Origin: Motiliproteus sp965230735
GTDB lineage: Bacteria > Pseudomonadota > Gammaproteobacteria > Pseudomonadales > Balneatricaceae
Direction: 5' to 3'
Length of the DNA: 64,000 nucleotides
NCBI RefSeq assembly: GCF_965230735.1
Contig: NZ_OZ246016.1
Span: 372,001 to 436,000 of the forward strand
This document shows positions 1 to 9,102 of the stretch, piece after piece. Position 1 is the stretch's first letter. Every line of letters begins with the position of its first letter. The notes under the pieces are model-generated. The model ran no database searches. It was not told the DNA's origin and was given only the letters and a program-made list of their open reading frames with translations. Made by a program: the position numbers and the translations under genes.

Positions 1-743
1 GCCAGGGTTTCGGAGTTGATGATCATGTACCAGACCTCGAAGTGAGTGTTGACCGGCAGGTAGGTCTTGGTCACATCGCGGAACGAGGCGTAGTAGCCCT
101 CGGCACCGGAGCCGATCACCCCGTCGACCACACCGGTCTGAACCGCGGTAAAGGCTTCGGAGAACGGAATCGGCGAGCTGATGTAGCCCAACGAGTCACC
201 GGTGAGCTGGAAGCTCTTGATACCCGGTACCCGGACCTTGATCCCTTTCTTGACGTCGACATCACCCGGAGACACGGCATCACGGTTCAGCGCGATACCG
301 CCGAAGTAGACCGGGTAGGCCGCCAGCATGGTGATGTCCTGCTTGGCGTACAGCTTCTTCATCGCATCGTAGATGGCACCACCGGGGCCGTAGATCTTGC
401 GCGCCTGCTCCCAGTTCTCGGCAATGTAGGGGAAAGAGCTGATCTGCATCTTACGGTCAGCGGCGGCAGCCGCCGGTTGTACCGCCATGTCCACGGCACC
501 GACAGAGATACGCTCCTGCACCGAGGTGTAATCCCCCAACGCACTGGCCGCGTAGATCTTGACTTTCAAGCCACCATCGGTGGCCTGCTTAACCTCACTG
601 GCAAACGCATTGATCTCCTGATCAATGATCGCTCCCTGCGGGCGAACATGGCTGATCTTCAGGGTGGCGGCTTCGGCAGCGGTAATGGCTCCCAATGTCA
701 GCGAAAGCGTCAGGGCGAGTTTCTTGGTCAGCGTATTACGCAT
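1..743 (-). CDS. dctP: TRAP transporter substrate-binding protein DctP, first copy (3' end outside window)
   Basis: Periplasmic solute-binding subunit of a tripartite ATP-independent transporter, which hands a carboxylate-type ligand to the DctQM membrane pair. The ATG at 741-743 follows AAGGAGAA and opens a signal peptide (MRNTLTKK, then a hydrophobic stretch ending near AEA). The mature start LKISHVRPQGA, the ERISVGAVDMAVQ segment and the VRVPGIKSFQLTGDS ligand-cleft region are typical of DctP. The C-terminus is cut off by the window edge. It is very similar along its length to the complete DctP at 9103-10119, so the two are recent paralogues. It is the last visible gene of a dctQ-dctM-dctP operon. 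Ligand unknown. Confidence 0.93.
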   Translation of the reverse strand, partial: MRNTLTKKLALTLSLTLGAITAAEAATLKISHVRPQGAIIDQEINAFASEVKQATDGGLKVKIYAASALGDYTSVQERISVGAVDMAVQPAAAAADRKMQISSFPYIAENWEQARKIYGPGGAIYDAMKKLYAKQDITMLAAYPVYFGGIALNRDAVSPGDVDVKKGIKVRVPGIKSFQLTGDSLGYISSPIPFSEAFTAVQTGVVDGVIGSGAEGYYASFRDVTKTYLPVNTHFEVWYMIINSETL

Positions 744-796
744 GATGTTCTCCTTTATTGTTTTACAGTTCCCGGAGGAAAGGTTCGGTCTTGCGT

Positions 797-2095
797 TTAA
801 TAACCCAGCATCTGGGGAATAAATTCGGACAGCTCGGGCCAGATCAGCACCAGCGCCACCACCGGCAGGTAGCCGAACAGCAGCAGCACCATGGCCGGCT
901 TGATGATTTCGGTGAATTTGACGTTACCGATACGGGCGCCCAGGTAGAGGATGCTGGCGTACGGCGGCGTCACCCCGCCCATCGCCGTGGTCACCCCCAT
1001 GATGGCGGCGAACTGGATCGGGCTGACCCCGAGCGCTTCCATCAACGGCATCAGCAGCGGTGCGGTCAGGATGATGGCGGTGATGTCGTTAACCACCATG
1101 CCGATCAGGAACAGGAACAGGGTCACCAGCAGCAACAGCAGAGTCTTGTTTTCGGTGATCTCGAAGATCGCCTCCACCAGCGCCTGGGGAATGTCTTCCA
1201 TCACGAAGATCTGGCTCAGCATCAGGCTGAACAGGATCATGATCAGAATCGCACCCACCGCAGTGGCCGACTCCTTGCCGGACTCCAGGAACGACTGCCA
1301 GGTCAGGCCCTTGTAGATCATGAAGCCCACCGGCAGGGCGTAGATCACCGCCACAGCGGCCGCTTCGGTGGGGGTCATCACGCCGCCGTAGATACCGCCG
1401 AGAATGATGACCGGCATCAGCAGCGCCGGGACCGCATGCACGGTGTTGCTGCCGGCCTGTTTGATCATTTCACCGAACGCGACCGGCTCGTCGAGCACCA
1501 GGTCAAACTTGCGCGCCATCACCAGGTTGACCACCGCAAAGTTGAACATGATCAGCAGCCCCGGCCCGAGGGTGGCCAGGAAGCTGGCCAGGATCGACGT
1601 CTCGGTGACCCAGCCGTAGACGATCATCGTCACACTGGGCGGAATCAGCAGCCCCAGGATCGACGAGTTGGCGATCAGCGCGGTGGCGTAGGCACGGGGG
1701 TAACCCTTGCGCTCCATCTCCGGGATCAACAGCGGGCCGATGGCCGCGATACCGGTCAGGCCGGAGCCGGAGATCGCGCCAATAATGGCGCAGCTGACCG
1801 ACGCCACCACCCCGAGGCCACCGCGGATACGGCCGACGAAGACATTCACGAATTTGAGCAGACTGGCGGCGATGCCACTGACGCTCATGATGGTACCGGC
1901 GAACACGAACAGCGGGATCGCCAGCAGCACCGGGTTGGTCAGCTGACCAAAGCCCCACAGCATCATGCCCTTCATGGTGGCGTCCCCGACCAGGGTCATC
2001 ACCATCAGGCCGGCGCCGAAGCAGAACGGCAGCGGCACGCCGAGGCTCAACAGAAAGATCAGTACCAAGAAGGCAAGCAGTGCGATCTCAACCAT
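797..2095 (-). CDS. dctM: TRAP transporter large permease DctM, first copy
   Basis: Large membrane subunit (432 aa, the usual DctM size) of a TRAP transporter; it carries the translocation path and uses a sodium or proton gradient. It is hydrophobic throughout, about 12 helices, with the DctM hallmarks SGSGLTGIAAIGPLLIPEM, GLLIPPSVTMIVYGWVT and MGGVTPPYASILYLGARIG. Its start overlaps the end of dctQ by 8 bp, indicating translational coupling. It is nearly the same protein as the DctM at 7695-8993, which starts with the same MVEIAL segment and has identical length. Confidence 0.95.
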   Translation of the reverse strand: MVEIALLAFLVLIFLLSLGVPLPFCFGAGLMVMTLVGDATMKGMMLWGFGQLTNPVLLAIPLFVFAGTIMSVSGIAASLLKFVNVFVGRIRGGLGVVASVSCAIIGAISGSGLTGIAAIGPLLIPEMERKGYPRAYATALIANSSILGLLIPPSVTMIVYGWVTETSILASFLATLGPGLLIMFNFAVVNLVMARKFDLVLDEPVAFGEMIKQAGSNTVHAVPALLMPVIILGGIYGGVMTPTEAAAVAVIYALPVGFMIYKGLTWQSFLESGKESATAVGAILIMILFSLMLSQIFVMEDIPQALVEAIFEITENKTLLLLLVTLFLFLIGMVVNDITAIILTAPLLMPLMEALGVSPIQFAAIMGVTTAMGGVTPPYASILYLGARIGNVKFTEIIKPAMVLLLFGYLPVVALVLIWPELSEFIPQMLGY

Positions 2096-2648
2096 GGGTC
2101 TTGTCCTCCTGGGGCTCCAGAATCTGGAATTCGTCTAGTTCGCTGGTGTGGGGATGCTCGTGATCGATCGGGGTATCCAGTTCTTTGCCGCCTCGACAAA
2201 GGGCCCGGATATGGCCGATCAGGTGCCAGCCCACGTACAGGCTCATCGCCGCCAATGCCAGGAACAGCGCCGACTCGTAGATCAGCGTGGGCAGATACAG
2301 AGTGGGGGTCTCCTTGCCGACGCGGATGGCGTAACGCAGGTAGTCCCAGGCCCAGGAGGTCAGCCACAGCGAGATCACCAGGCTCAGGCTTTCTGAGATC
2401 ACCAGCAGAATATGGCGGGCCCGTTCGGTGCTGAGGAAGATCTCCAGCACGTTGGCACGGATCTGGGTGTCTTCACGGGACGCGTTGACCGCGCCCAGGG
2501 CGTAGAGCCACAGGGTGGGAATCATCGCCACCTCTTCCAGCCCCATCACCGGGGTCTCGAACACGTAGCGAGTGATGACCTGGACGAACTGAAAACCAGC
2601 TACGGTGCTGATCAGTAACGCCAGGACATAACGGAAGATTCTCTCCAT
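2088..2648 (-). CDS. dctQ: TRAP transporter small permease DctQ, first copy
   Basis: Small four-helix membrane subunit of the TRAP transporter (186 aa). The N-terminal helix and the segment FVQVITRYVFETPVMGLEE are the DctQ signature; further helices lie near residues 45-60, 85-105 and 130-155. The cytoplasmic tail is about 27 residues longer than in the second DctQ (159 aa) and is rich in Glu, Asp and His. First gene of the dctQMP operon, divergent from the LysR gene at 2808. The Shine-Dalgarno is weak (an AGAGA stretch about 7 nt upstream). Confidence 0.92.
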   Translation of the reverse strand: MERIFRYVLALLISTVAGFQFVQVITRYVFETPVMGLEEVAMIPTLWLYALGAVNASREDTQIRANVLEIFLSTERARHILLVISESLSLVISLWLTSWAWDYLRYAIRVGKETPTLYLPTLIYESALFLALAAMSLYVGWHLIGHIRALCRGGKELDTPIDHEHPHTSELDEFQILEPQEDKTHG

Positions 2649-2681
2649 TTTTTTGTCTCTTTAATGTTGGAGGGGATCGAC

Positions 2682-2698
2682 GGATCGGCAGCCGATCC
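2682..2698. promoter_or_regulatory. Perfect 17-nt palindrome upstream of dctQ
   Basis: GGATCGGC-A-GCCGATCC, two 8-nt arms around one base, 34-50 nt upstream of the dctQ start codon in the dctQ/lysR intergenic region. It could be an operator or a 5'-UTR hairpin; which one cannot be decided from sequence. Confidence 0.45.
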
Positions 2699-2758
2699 AG
2701 TGGGAGATATGGTCAAATAGCGACCAAATAACATCAAATCGTTTATTTTCGACACTTG

Positions 2759-2773
2759 ATAACATAGTGTTAT
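2759..2773. promoter_or_regulatory. Candidate LysR-type binding box
   Basis: ATAACA-TAG-TGTTAT is a perfect dyad that satisfies the T-N11-A rule of LysR-family sites. It lies 35-49 nt upstream of the LysR start codon and in the divergent promoter region of dctQMP, where an autoregulatory and activating site is expected. Confidence 0.6.
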
Positions 2774-2807
2774 ATGACAATGATTCAGACACAGCAGGAG
2801 AACAACC

Positions 2808-3740
2808 ATGGCCCGGCTCAGCTTTCGTCAGGTGGAAGCCTTTCGCGCGGTGATGATTGCCGGAACCACCACCGGTGCGGCCGACATCCTCTATGTCTCG
2901 CAACCAGCGATCAGCCGGCTGCTGGCCGATTTCGAGGAAAGTGTCGGGGTGAGTCTGTTTGAGCGGCACAAGAAGCGGCTGGTGCCGACCCCCGAGGCGA
3001 TGATTCTGTTCGAGGAGGTGGAGAAATCGTTCGTTGGGATCGAGAAACTGTCGCGAACCGCCGAGGAGCTGCGTCACTTCCACCGCGGCACCCTGCGGAT
3101 CGTCTGCATGCCCGCCCTGGCCCAGGACTTCATGCCCAAGGTGGTGCACCGGTTCATGCAGAAATACCCGGGGATTCAGGTCACCCTGCAGGTGCGTAGC
3201 TCGCAGCAGGTGGCCGACTGGATCGCCACCCAGCACTTCGATATCGGGATCTCGGCGATCAAGGTGTCGGATCCGGCGATCGAGGTGGAAACCCTGGCCG
3301 ACAGTGAGCTGCTCTGTATCCTGCCGCCCAACCATCGCCTGGTGGATAAGGCCGTCATCGTGCCGGAGGATCTGGAGGGGGAGATGTTCGTGTCGCTCGG
3401 AACCGAGCAGAGTGTGCGCTACAAGGTGGACGAGGTGTTCGAGCGCGCCGGGGTCAAACGCCAGCTGATGTTCGACACCCAGGTCTCCCACGTCGCTTGC
3501 GCCTTCGTCCTGGATGGCGGCGGGGTCTCGCTGGTGGATCCGGCCACCGCGATCAACTACGCCCAGCGTGGGCTGGTGGTAAAACCCTTCGCCCCGGCGG
3601 TACCGTTCAACTTCGCGGTAATCTTCCCGGCCACCCGCTCCAAATCCCGGATGGCCACCGCCTTTACCACAGAACTTCGACAACAACTGGCCACCCTGGC
3701 GGCACAGAGTGACGGACTGTTTCGTTACGGGTCCAGGTAA
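2808..3740 (+). CDS. LysR-family transcriptional regulator, OccR/NocR-like
   Basis: DNA-binding regulator (310 aa) presumed to control the divergent TRAP operon. Residues about 4-65 form the winged HTH (SFRQVEAFRAVM, then SQPAISRLLADFEE), and the rest is a LysR substrate-binding domain with GTLRIVCMPALAQ near residue 95. The combination of RQVEAFRAVM, SQPAISRLLADFEE and LRIVCMPALA resembles OccR/NocR-type regulators of opine catabolism, by memory of the family rather than by a search. Start chosen at ATG 2808, preceded by GCAGGAGAAC. A T-N11-A dyad lies just upstream. Confidence 0.9.
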   Translation: MARLSFRQVEAFRAVMIAGTTTGAADILYVSQPAISRLLADFEESVGVSLFERHKKRLVPTPEAMILFEEVEKSFVGIEKLSRTAEELRHFHRGTLRIVCMPALAQDFMPKVVHRFMQKYPGIQVTLQVRSSQQVADWIATQHFDIGISAIKVSDPAIEVETLADSELLCILPPNHRLVDKAVIVPEDLEGEMFVSLGTEQSVRYKVDEVFERAGVKRQLMFDTQVSHVACAFVLDGGGVSLVDPATAINYAQRGLVVKPFAPAVPFNFAVIFPATRSKSRMATAFTTELRQQLATLAAQSDGLFRYGSR

Positions 3741-3823
3741 AGGGCTTTATTGCGATTCGATTTCGAGCGTCACCCCTGAAACAACCGAAGCCCATAACCG
3801 GTCATATCAGCCTTTTCGAAGCC

Positions 3824-5995
3824 TTAGCGACTCAGGATGGTAAAACGTTCGCCGCTGTAACGCCCCTGGAAGCTTGTCGGTGTCAGGCCGGTGATGGTTT
3901 TCAACCGATACAGGCTGTTATTGAACTCTCTGGAGTTACGCTTGTAGGCGTAGAAAGCCCCACCGCCTACCTGACAGTCACCGCAGTTCGAGGGCTTACT
4001 GGTGAAGACGTCCACCGGAACTCCCTGTTGCAGCCCTTGCACTCGTTGGCCATGAAAACCGGCAAGGATGACGCCATCGATTTTCACACTGCCCGAATTC
4101 TTGATCCTCCAAAGGGTCGGTTCATAAGCCATCAACGCCAACACCACCGGTGAATCCTTAACCGACAGCGTAATATCGACGGTTCTCTCCGGGTGTTGAG
4201 ACGTCATCTTCCGATGACACTGCTGCATCCCTTTAGGGCTTTGATCTGGACACTTGGCCCACCAGGGACGGCCATCGTCTTTCGACTTGGACTTCCCTTC
4301 ATAAACTCCGACGACATGCAGTTGTGAGTCGGGCGAATACTGCCGTGAAGGCACGGTGATCTTAGGGACTTCGATCTTCTCGTAACGATTCGACACCTCT
4401 CTGCTGGGCTGTGACTCATTCAGATAGGTGACTTTCACCAGGCTGTTCAAGACATTGATCGAGTCCGAGTCATCCAGCTTTTTTCGTACTTCCTGGATCA
4501 TATGGCGATTAACGGCGTTGAGGTTAACGGTGGGTTTACGATCAAACAGCGCAACGAAGAGTTCCGTCGCCACACCGGTCTGACCCCGCTCTTCCTCTTG
4601 TTCGACTCGTTGAGCCAGGTCTTGCAACGTGTGCCAGAAGATCCTGTTATCATAATCCAACCGTGCGTCATGTCTGACGAACAACAGCGCCAAACTGTCC
4701 TTACCTTGACGGATCAGAGCGGTCAGCAAATCCGTTTGCCTCTTGCTGCGCTGCTGACCAAAATTGATGTCAGCACCATTCTCCAGCAAGATCTCGACAC
4801 CCTCCTCATATCCCCGCCTTGCCGCCAATAGAACTGCGTTCTGATTCGAGCCATCAGTTAATACGTTAATTTCTGCCCCCTCTTTCAGCACCCGTTGAAC
4901 AACCTCTGCGTAGTCTGGGTACTTATTGGGGTTTCGTTCAGCCAGCACCAGCATTGGGGCGGTCCCTTTGGAATCCAACATATTCACATCCGCTCCAAGT
5001 GCCAGCAGCCGATCTATCTGCTTCAGATCCACTGCCCGAATTGCTTGAAACATCGGCGTGTATCCCGACCTTCCGGGTCTATTGATATCCACCTTCTTGC
5101 CCTCAAGCAGATCTTCGAGTCCCAACTGAGGAGAGGTCGCAATCAGTTGGGCCACGGTTAGATCATTATTGAAGGGAACATTGGCATCAGCCCCGCGCTC
5201 GATCAGCAAACGAACTGCGGTCCACTTGCGCGTTGATGCAAACCGCGACAACGCCGTATCACCCCGGTTATTTTGCTGATTGATCGGTAACCCCCGATCC
5301 AACAGGAAGTCAGCTATCTGAATATTCTTGGCATTTGCCGCCTGCAACAGCAGTCCATTCCCCTGACGATCACGGGTAGTGATATCGGCTCCCGCCGAGA
5401 TGAGCCGTTCGACGGTGTCACGCTGACCTAGGCGAACGGCTTCCGCCAAAGGGGTTTTTCCATCCGCATCTTTGGCTTCCAAGGGAGCCCTTCTGTCGAG
5501 AAGATAGTCGACGACCTCCAGATTACCGCTGGCGGCGAAGACATGCAGAAGTGACTTTCCCCGACCGTCTTTCCCATCCAGCCTTGCCCCACGTTCTTCC
5601 ATGCTTTTAATCAATGTTCGGCCGTTGGCATGGTCTACCAGATAGAAAACCGCCGTCCTGTTGTTGTCATCCCGACGATTGATATCGACACCTTGGGCTA
5701 ACAACAGATCCATCGCCTGCAGCAAGGGCTCGGTTTCAAGCCGTCGGCTCCGTTGCAACAACGCATGCAACAGCGTGCCGCCTGATCGGGTAATCGGGAA
5801 GTTGATTTTGGAAGAGGGTATGGTTTCAACCAGCTCACGCACCGATGCCATATCGCCCTGCGCGACTTTCTGGAGAAAAACACGCTGTTCGGACTCCGAT
5901 AACGCTTGGGCACTAGGGCTGACACAGAACGCCAGCAGTGCAAAAGTTAAGGCAGAGAATACTCGCCCTGCGGTATTCAAAGATGAAAACGGCAT
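3824..5995 (-). CDS. Large exported ankyrin-repeat protein
   Basis: Protein of 723 aa with an N-terminal signal peptide (hydrophobic ALTFALLAFCVSPSAQA), so probably periplasmic or surface-exposed. From about residue 75 to 430 it is built of ankyrin repeats, seen as recurring G-x-T-x-L/AV-x-x-A and L-L-x-x-G-A-D/L-P-I-N segments such as DKGRGKSLLH-like and LLENGADINFG. The last ~250 residues are not ankyrin; they hold four clustered Cys (KCPDQ, QQC, NCGDC) and no domain I recognise. A strong GGAGGG precedes ATG 5995. It stands alone between two TRAP modules, and its partner is unknown. Confidence 0.85.
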   Translation of the reverse strand: MPFSSLNTAGRVFSALTFALLAFCVSPSAQALSESEQRVFLQKVAQGDMASVRELVETIPSSKINFPITRSGGTLLHALLQRSRRLETEPLLQAMDLLLAQGVDINRRDDNNRTAVFYLVDHANGRTLIKSMEERGARLDGKDGRGKSLLHVFAASGNLEVVDYLLDRRAPLEAKDADGKTPLAEAVRLGQRDTVERLISAGADITTRDRQGNGLLLQAANAKNIQIADFLLDRGLPINQQNNRGDTALSRFASTRKWTAVRLLIERGADANVPFNNDLTVAQLIATSPQLGLEDLLEGKKVDINRPGRSGYTPMFQAIRAVDLKQIDRLLALGADVNMLDSKGTAPMLVLAERNPNKYPDYAEVVQRVLKEGAEINVLTDGSNQNAVLLAARRGYEEGVEILLENGADINFGQQRSKRQTDLLTALIRQGKDSLALLFVRHDARLDYDNRIFWHTLQDLAQRVEQEEERGQTGVATELFVALFDRKPTVNLNAVNRHMIQEVRKKLDDSDSINVLNSLVKVTYLNESQPSREVSNRYEKIEVPKITVPSRQYSPDSQLHVVGVYEGKSKSKDDGRPWWAKCPDQSPKGMQQCHRKMTSQHPERTVDITLSVKDSPVVLALMAYEPTLWRIKNSGSVKIDGVILAGFHGQRVQGLQQGVPVDVFTSKPSNCGDCQVGGGAFYAYKRNSREFNNSLYRLKTITGLTPTSFQGRYSGERFTILSR

Positions 5996-6158
5996 GAGAT
6001 AACCCTCCGTGGTGATCAGTGCGTAGAAATCCTTTCCTCACGCAACCCTAGCAGAAGCCCAAATCGGCAACAAACAGCCAGGGCCGATAAGACAAGAATT
6101 CTCACTGCGAGACACTGCCATCATCATCCGGCAACGATCATTCCTCCTTTCGATCAGA

Positions 6159-7079
6159 TCATGACTCAAACATCCGGTTGATCCGCTCGATCTCGTCGCG
6201 CAGCAGTTCGACAAAGGCCGCCCCCAGCCTCGACGCGGGACGGTGGGCCGGTTGCAGAATCGACACCGACAGCACCACCTCCGGGTCAAAGGGTTTGAAT
6301 ACCAGGGTGCGGTTGCTGCCCTGGTAGTCATAGTAACTGGCCGCGGTCATCGGGTCGCAGATGCAGTAACAGAGTCGTTCTTCCACCAGTTTCAGCGCCG
6401 GCTGGAAGTTTCGCAGCTCGAAGCGCTGGTTGAAGTCGGCCCCGGCGGCGCTGAAGGCGTCCTTGGTGGCGATCAGGTTGGGGTGATCCTGCTGCAGGGT
6501 GGCCAACGGCAGTCCGGACAGGTCCTGCGGTTCGAGGCGGGCTTTTTCCGCTAACGGATCATCGGCCCGCACCGCACAGACACAGCGCAGTTCGAAGGTT
6601 TCCACCGCCAGCGCCCGGTTCGGCGCCGGGGTTTCCGCCAGGCCAAGATCGTACTGCTGCGAGGTGACCCACTCCTCGATCACGCTGGAAGCGCGCATCA
6701 TCAGCGACACCTTCACCTTGGGCTTTTCTCGTACGAAGTCGGCCACCAGCCGCGGCATCATGAACTGGGACGAAGCCGGCATACAGGCGATCCGCAACCG
6801 CCCCTCTTTCAGGTTGCCGATCTCCTGCATGGTGCGAGTCGATTGGGCCAGCCGCTCCAGAATCGCCTCGGTCTCATCGAGGAAATAGTAGGCCTCGGGT
6901 ACCTTGATCAATCGGCCACGCTGTCGCTCGAACAGGGCCAGGCCCAACTCTTCTTCCAATCCGGCGATCATCGCGCTGACCGCCGGCTGGGTCCGATTCA
7001 ATGCCCGGGCCGCTTCGGAGATCGAACCGGTGCGCATCACTTCCCGAAATGCCTGCAATTGCCGAATACTGAGGTGCAT
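6159..7079 (-). CDS. LysR-family transcriptional regulator, second
   Basis: Regulator of 306 aa divergent from the second dctQMP operon and presumed to control it and perhaps the catabolic genes behind it. The HTH occupies residues about 2-62 (SIRQLQAFREVMRTGSIS, RTQPAVSAMIAGLEEELG); the effector domain follows, with EGRLRIACMPAS near residue 95. It is related to the regulator at 2808 but clearly diverged, especially in the C-terminal half, so the two probably sense different ligands or concentrations. Confidence 0.9.
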   Translation of the reverse strand: MHLSIRQLQAFREVMRTGSISEAARALNRTQPAVSAMIAGLEEELGLALFERQRGRLIKVPEAYYFLDETEAILERLAQSTRTMQEIGNLKEGRLRIACMPASSQFMMPRLVADFVREKPKVKVSLMMRASSVIEEWVTSQQYDLGLAETPAPNRALAVETFELRCVCAVRADDPLAEKARLEPQDLSGLPLATLQQDHPNLIATKDAFSAAGADFNQRFELRNFQPALKLVEERLCYCICDPMTAASYYDYQGSNRTLVFKPFDPEVVLSVSILQPAHRPASRLGAAFVELLRDEIERINRMFES

Positions 7080-7096
7080 ATAACCCTCTGATAATC

Positions 7097-7117
7097 ATGG
7101 TTGATTTAATAGACCAT
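7097..7117. promoter_or_regulatory. Inverted repeat between lysR and dctQ
   Basis: ATGGT-N11-ACCAT lies 18-38 nt upstream of the LysR start, inside the AT-rich divergent promoter region (7080-7222). The short arms and the spacing are compatible with a LysR-type operator but do not prove it. Confidence 0.35.
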
Positions 7118-7222
7118 AGAAAAAACTGATACAGATATCAATATTATCATTTTGATTTTATAGCCTGACGAGCGGAACCTGTCCTCAACACAACAACAAG
7201 ACAGCCAGTTGAGGAAACATCG

Positions 7223-7702
7223 ATGAATCGATTTGCCAGCCTGCTGCTAACCGGGCTGATCTGCCTGGTCGCCGGTGGGCAATTTGTCCAAGTCATCACC
7301 CGCTACGTCCTCGAAGTACCGGTGATGGGGCTCGAAGAGAGCCTGCTCTATCCAACCCTGTGGCTCTACGTCCTGGGCGCCGTCAACGCCTCCCGTGAAA
7401 ACACCCATATCCGTGCCAACGTGCTGGAGATCTTCCTCAGCACCGAGCGTCAGGCCATTCTGCTGGCGACCCTTGGCGAGATCCTGAGCCTGATCGTCGG
7501 CTGCTGGCTGACCTACTGGGCCTGGGACTTCACCAAGTACTCCTGGCGGGTCTGGAAAGAGAGCCCAACCCTGTACATCCCGACGTTCTATGTCGATGTG
7601 GCGCTGTTGATCGGCATGGTGCTGATGATGCTCTACACCGCTTACCACCTGTTTGGCCATCTGCGCAGCCTGTTTGCATCCAAGGAGTCCCATCATGGTT
7701 GA
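7223..7702 (+). CDS. dctQ: TRAP transporter small permease DctQ, second copy
   Basis: Small membrane subunit (159 aa) with the DctQ signature FVQVITRYVLEVPVMGLEE near the N-terminus and four predicted helices. It is highly similar to the DctQ at 2088-2648 through the core but lacks that protein's acidic tail. GAGGAAACATCG precedes ATG 7223. It overlaps dctM by 8 bp, the same overlap as in the first operon, which supports duplication of the whole unit. Confidence 0.92.
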   Translation: MNRFASLLLTGLICLVAGGQFVQVITRYVLEVPVMGLEESLLYPTLWLYVLGAVNASRENTHIRANVLEIFLSTERQAILLATLGEILSLIVGCWLTYWAWDFTKYSWRVWKESPTLYIPTFYVDVALLIGMVLMMLYTAYHLFGHLRSLFASKESHHG

Positions 7703-8993
7703 GATTGCACTGATCGCGGTGGCCGTGCTGGTCATCCTGCTGACCCTGGGCGTGCCGTTGCCCTACTGCTTCGGCGGCGGCCTGATGGTGATGTACTTCC
7801 TTGGCGATGTGATCATGAAGGGCAACATGCTGTGGGGCTTCCAACAGCTGGGTAACCCGGTATTGCTGGCGATTCCGCTGTTCGTCCTGGCCGGCACCAT
7901 CATGAGTGTCAGCGGGATAGCCGCCAGCCTGCTCCGTTTCGTCAACATCTTCGTCGGCCACCTGCGCGGCGGTCTGGGTGTTGTCGCCACTGTCAGTTGC
8001 GCGCTGATCGGCGCAATCTCCGGCTCTGGTCTCACCGGGGTTGCGGCGATCGGTCCGCTGCTGATTCCTGAGATGGAGAAGCAGGGTTATCCCCGTGAAT
8101 ACGCCACCGCGCTGATCGCCAACGCTTCGCTGCTGGGTCTGCTGATTCCGCCGAGTGTGACCATGATCGTCTACGGCTGGGTCACCGACACCTCGATCCT
8201 GGCCTGCTTCCTGGCCACCCTGGGTCCGGGCCTGCTGATCATGGCCAACTTCTCGGTGGTCAATGTCTGGATGGCACGCAAGTTCAACCTGGTGCTGGAA
8301 GAGCGTCCCAAGGGTGCCGACTTTATCGAAGAGGTAGGTCGTCGCGGCTTCAAGGCGACCCCGGCGCTGCTGATGCCGGTGATCATCCTCGGCGGTATCT
8401 ACGGCGGCATCATGACCCCGACTGAAGCCGCTGCCGTGGCCGTGATCTACGCCATCCCGGTGGGCTTCCTGATCTACAAGGGTCTGGATTGGAAAACCTT
8501 CTTCGGTGCCGGTAAAGAGGCCTCCACCTCCGTTGGCGCGATCATGCTGATGATCCTGTTCTCGATGATCCTGTCGCAGATGTTCGTACTCGAGAGCATC
8601 CCGCAACAGCTGGTCGAAGCGATCTTCTCGATCACCGAAAACAAAACCCTGCTGCTGATCCTGATCAACGTGCTGCTGTTCCTGGTCGGCATGGTGGTCA
8701 ACGACGTCACCGCCATCATCCTGATCGCGCCGCTGCTGCTGCCGCTGATGGAAGCGATCGGCGTCAGCCCGGTCCAGTTCGCCGCCATCATGGGCGTCAA
8801 CACCGCCATGGGCGGGGTGACTCCGCCGTACGCCTCGATCCTGTACCTGGGTGCCCGGATCGGCAAGGTCAAGGTCACCAAGGTGATCAAGCCGGCGATG
8901 ATCCTGATTCTGACCGGTTACCTGCCGGTGGTGTTCCTGACCTCCTTCTGGGACGACCTGTCACTCGGCCTGCCGCGTTTCTTCGGCTACTGA
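7695..8993 (+). CDS. dctM: TRAP transporter large permease DctM, second copy
   Basis: Large TRAP membrane subunit, 432 aa. The start at ATG 7695 (MVEIALIAVA) was chosen because it matches the start of the first DctM and has AAGGAG just upstream inside dctQ; longer in-frame starts are less likely. The DctM motifs SGSGLTGVAAIGPLLIPEM, GLLIPPSVTMIVYGWVT and MGGVTPPYASILYLGARIG are all present. Works with DctQ (7223) and DctP (9103). Confidence 0.95.
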   Translation: MVEIALIAVAVLVILLTLGVPLPYCFGGGLMVMYFLGDVIMKGNMLWGFQQLGNPVLLAIPLFVLAGTIMSVSGIAASLLRFVNIFVGHLRGGLGVVATVSCALIGAISGSGLTGVAAIGPLLIPEMEKQGYPREYATALIANASLLGLLIPPSVTMIVYGWVTDTSILACFLATLGPGLLIMANFSVVNVWMARKFNLVLEERPKGADFIEEVGRRGFKATPALLMPVIILGGIYGGIMTPTEAAAVAVIYAIPVGFLIYKGLDWKTFFGAGKEASTSVGAIMLMILFSMILSQMFVLESIPQQLVEAIFSITENKTLLLILINVLLFLVGMVVNDVTAIILIAPLLLPLMEAIGVSPVQFAAIMGVNTAMGGVTPPYASILYLGARIGKVKVTKVIKPAMILILTGYLPVVFLTSFWDDLSLGLPRFFGY

Positions 8994-9102
8994 GCAACGG
9001 ATCACCCAACACACTGAATTGCTATCGCAGTACCGGGGCAAGCGGCTTGCCGCAAGCCCCAACAGAAAGACAACAACGACAACCAATAATGAGGATAAAC
9101 CT

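Noticed and set aside
758..2434. 558-codon plus-strand reading frame, very rich in His, Gln, Arg and Asp
   Set aside because: It is the antisense of dctM/dctQ; the composition is that of a high-GC shadow frame, while the minus strand gives clear TRAP subunits.
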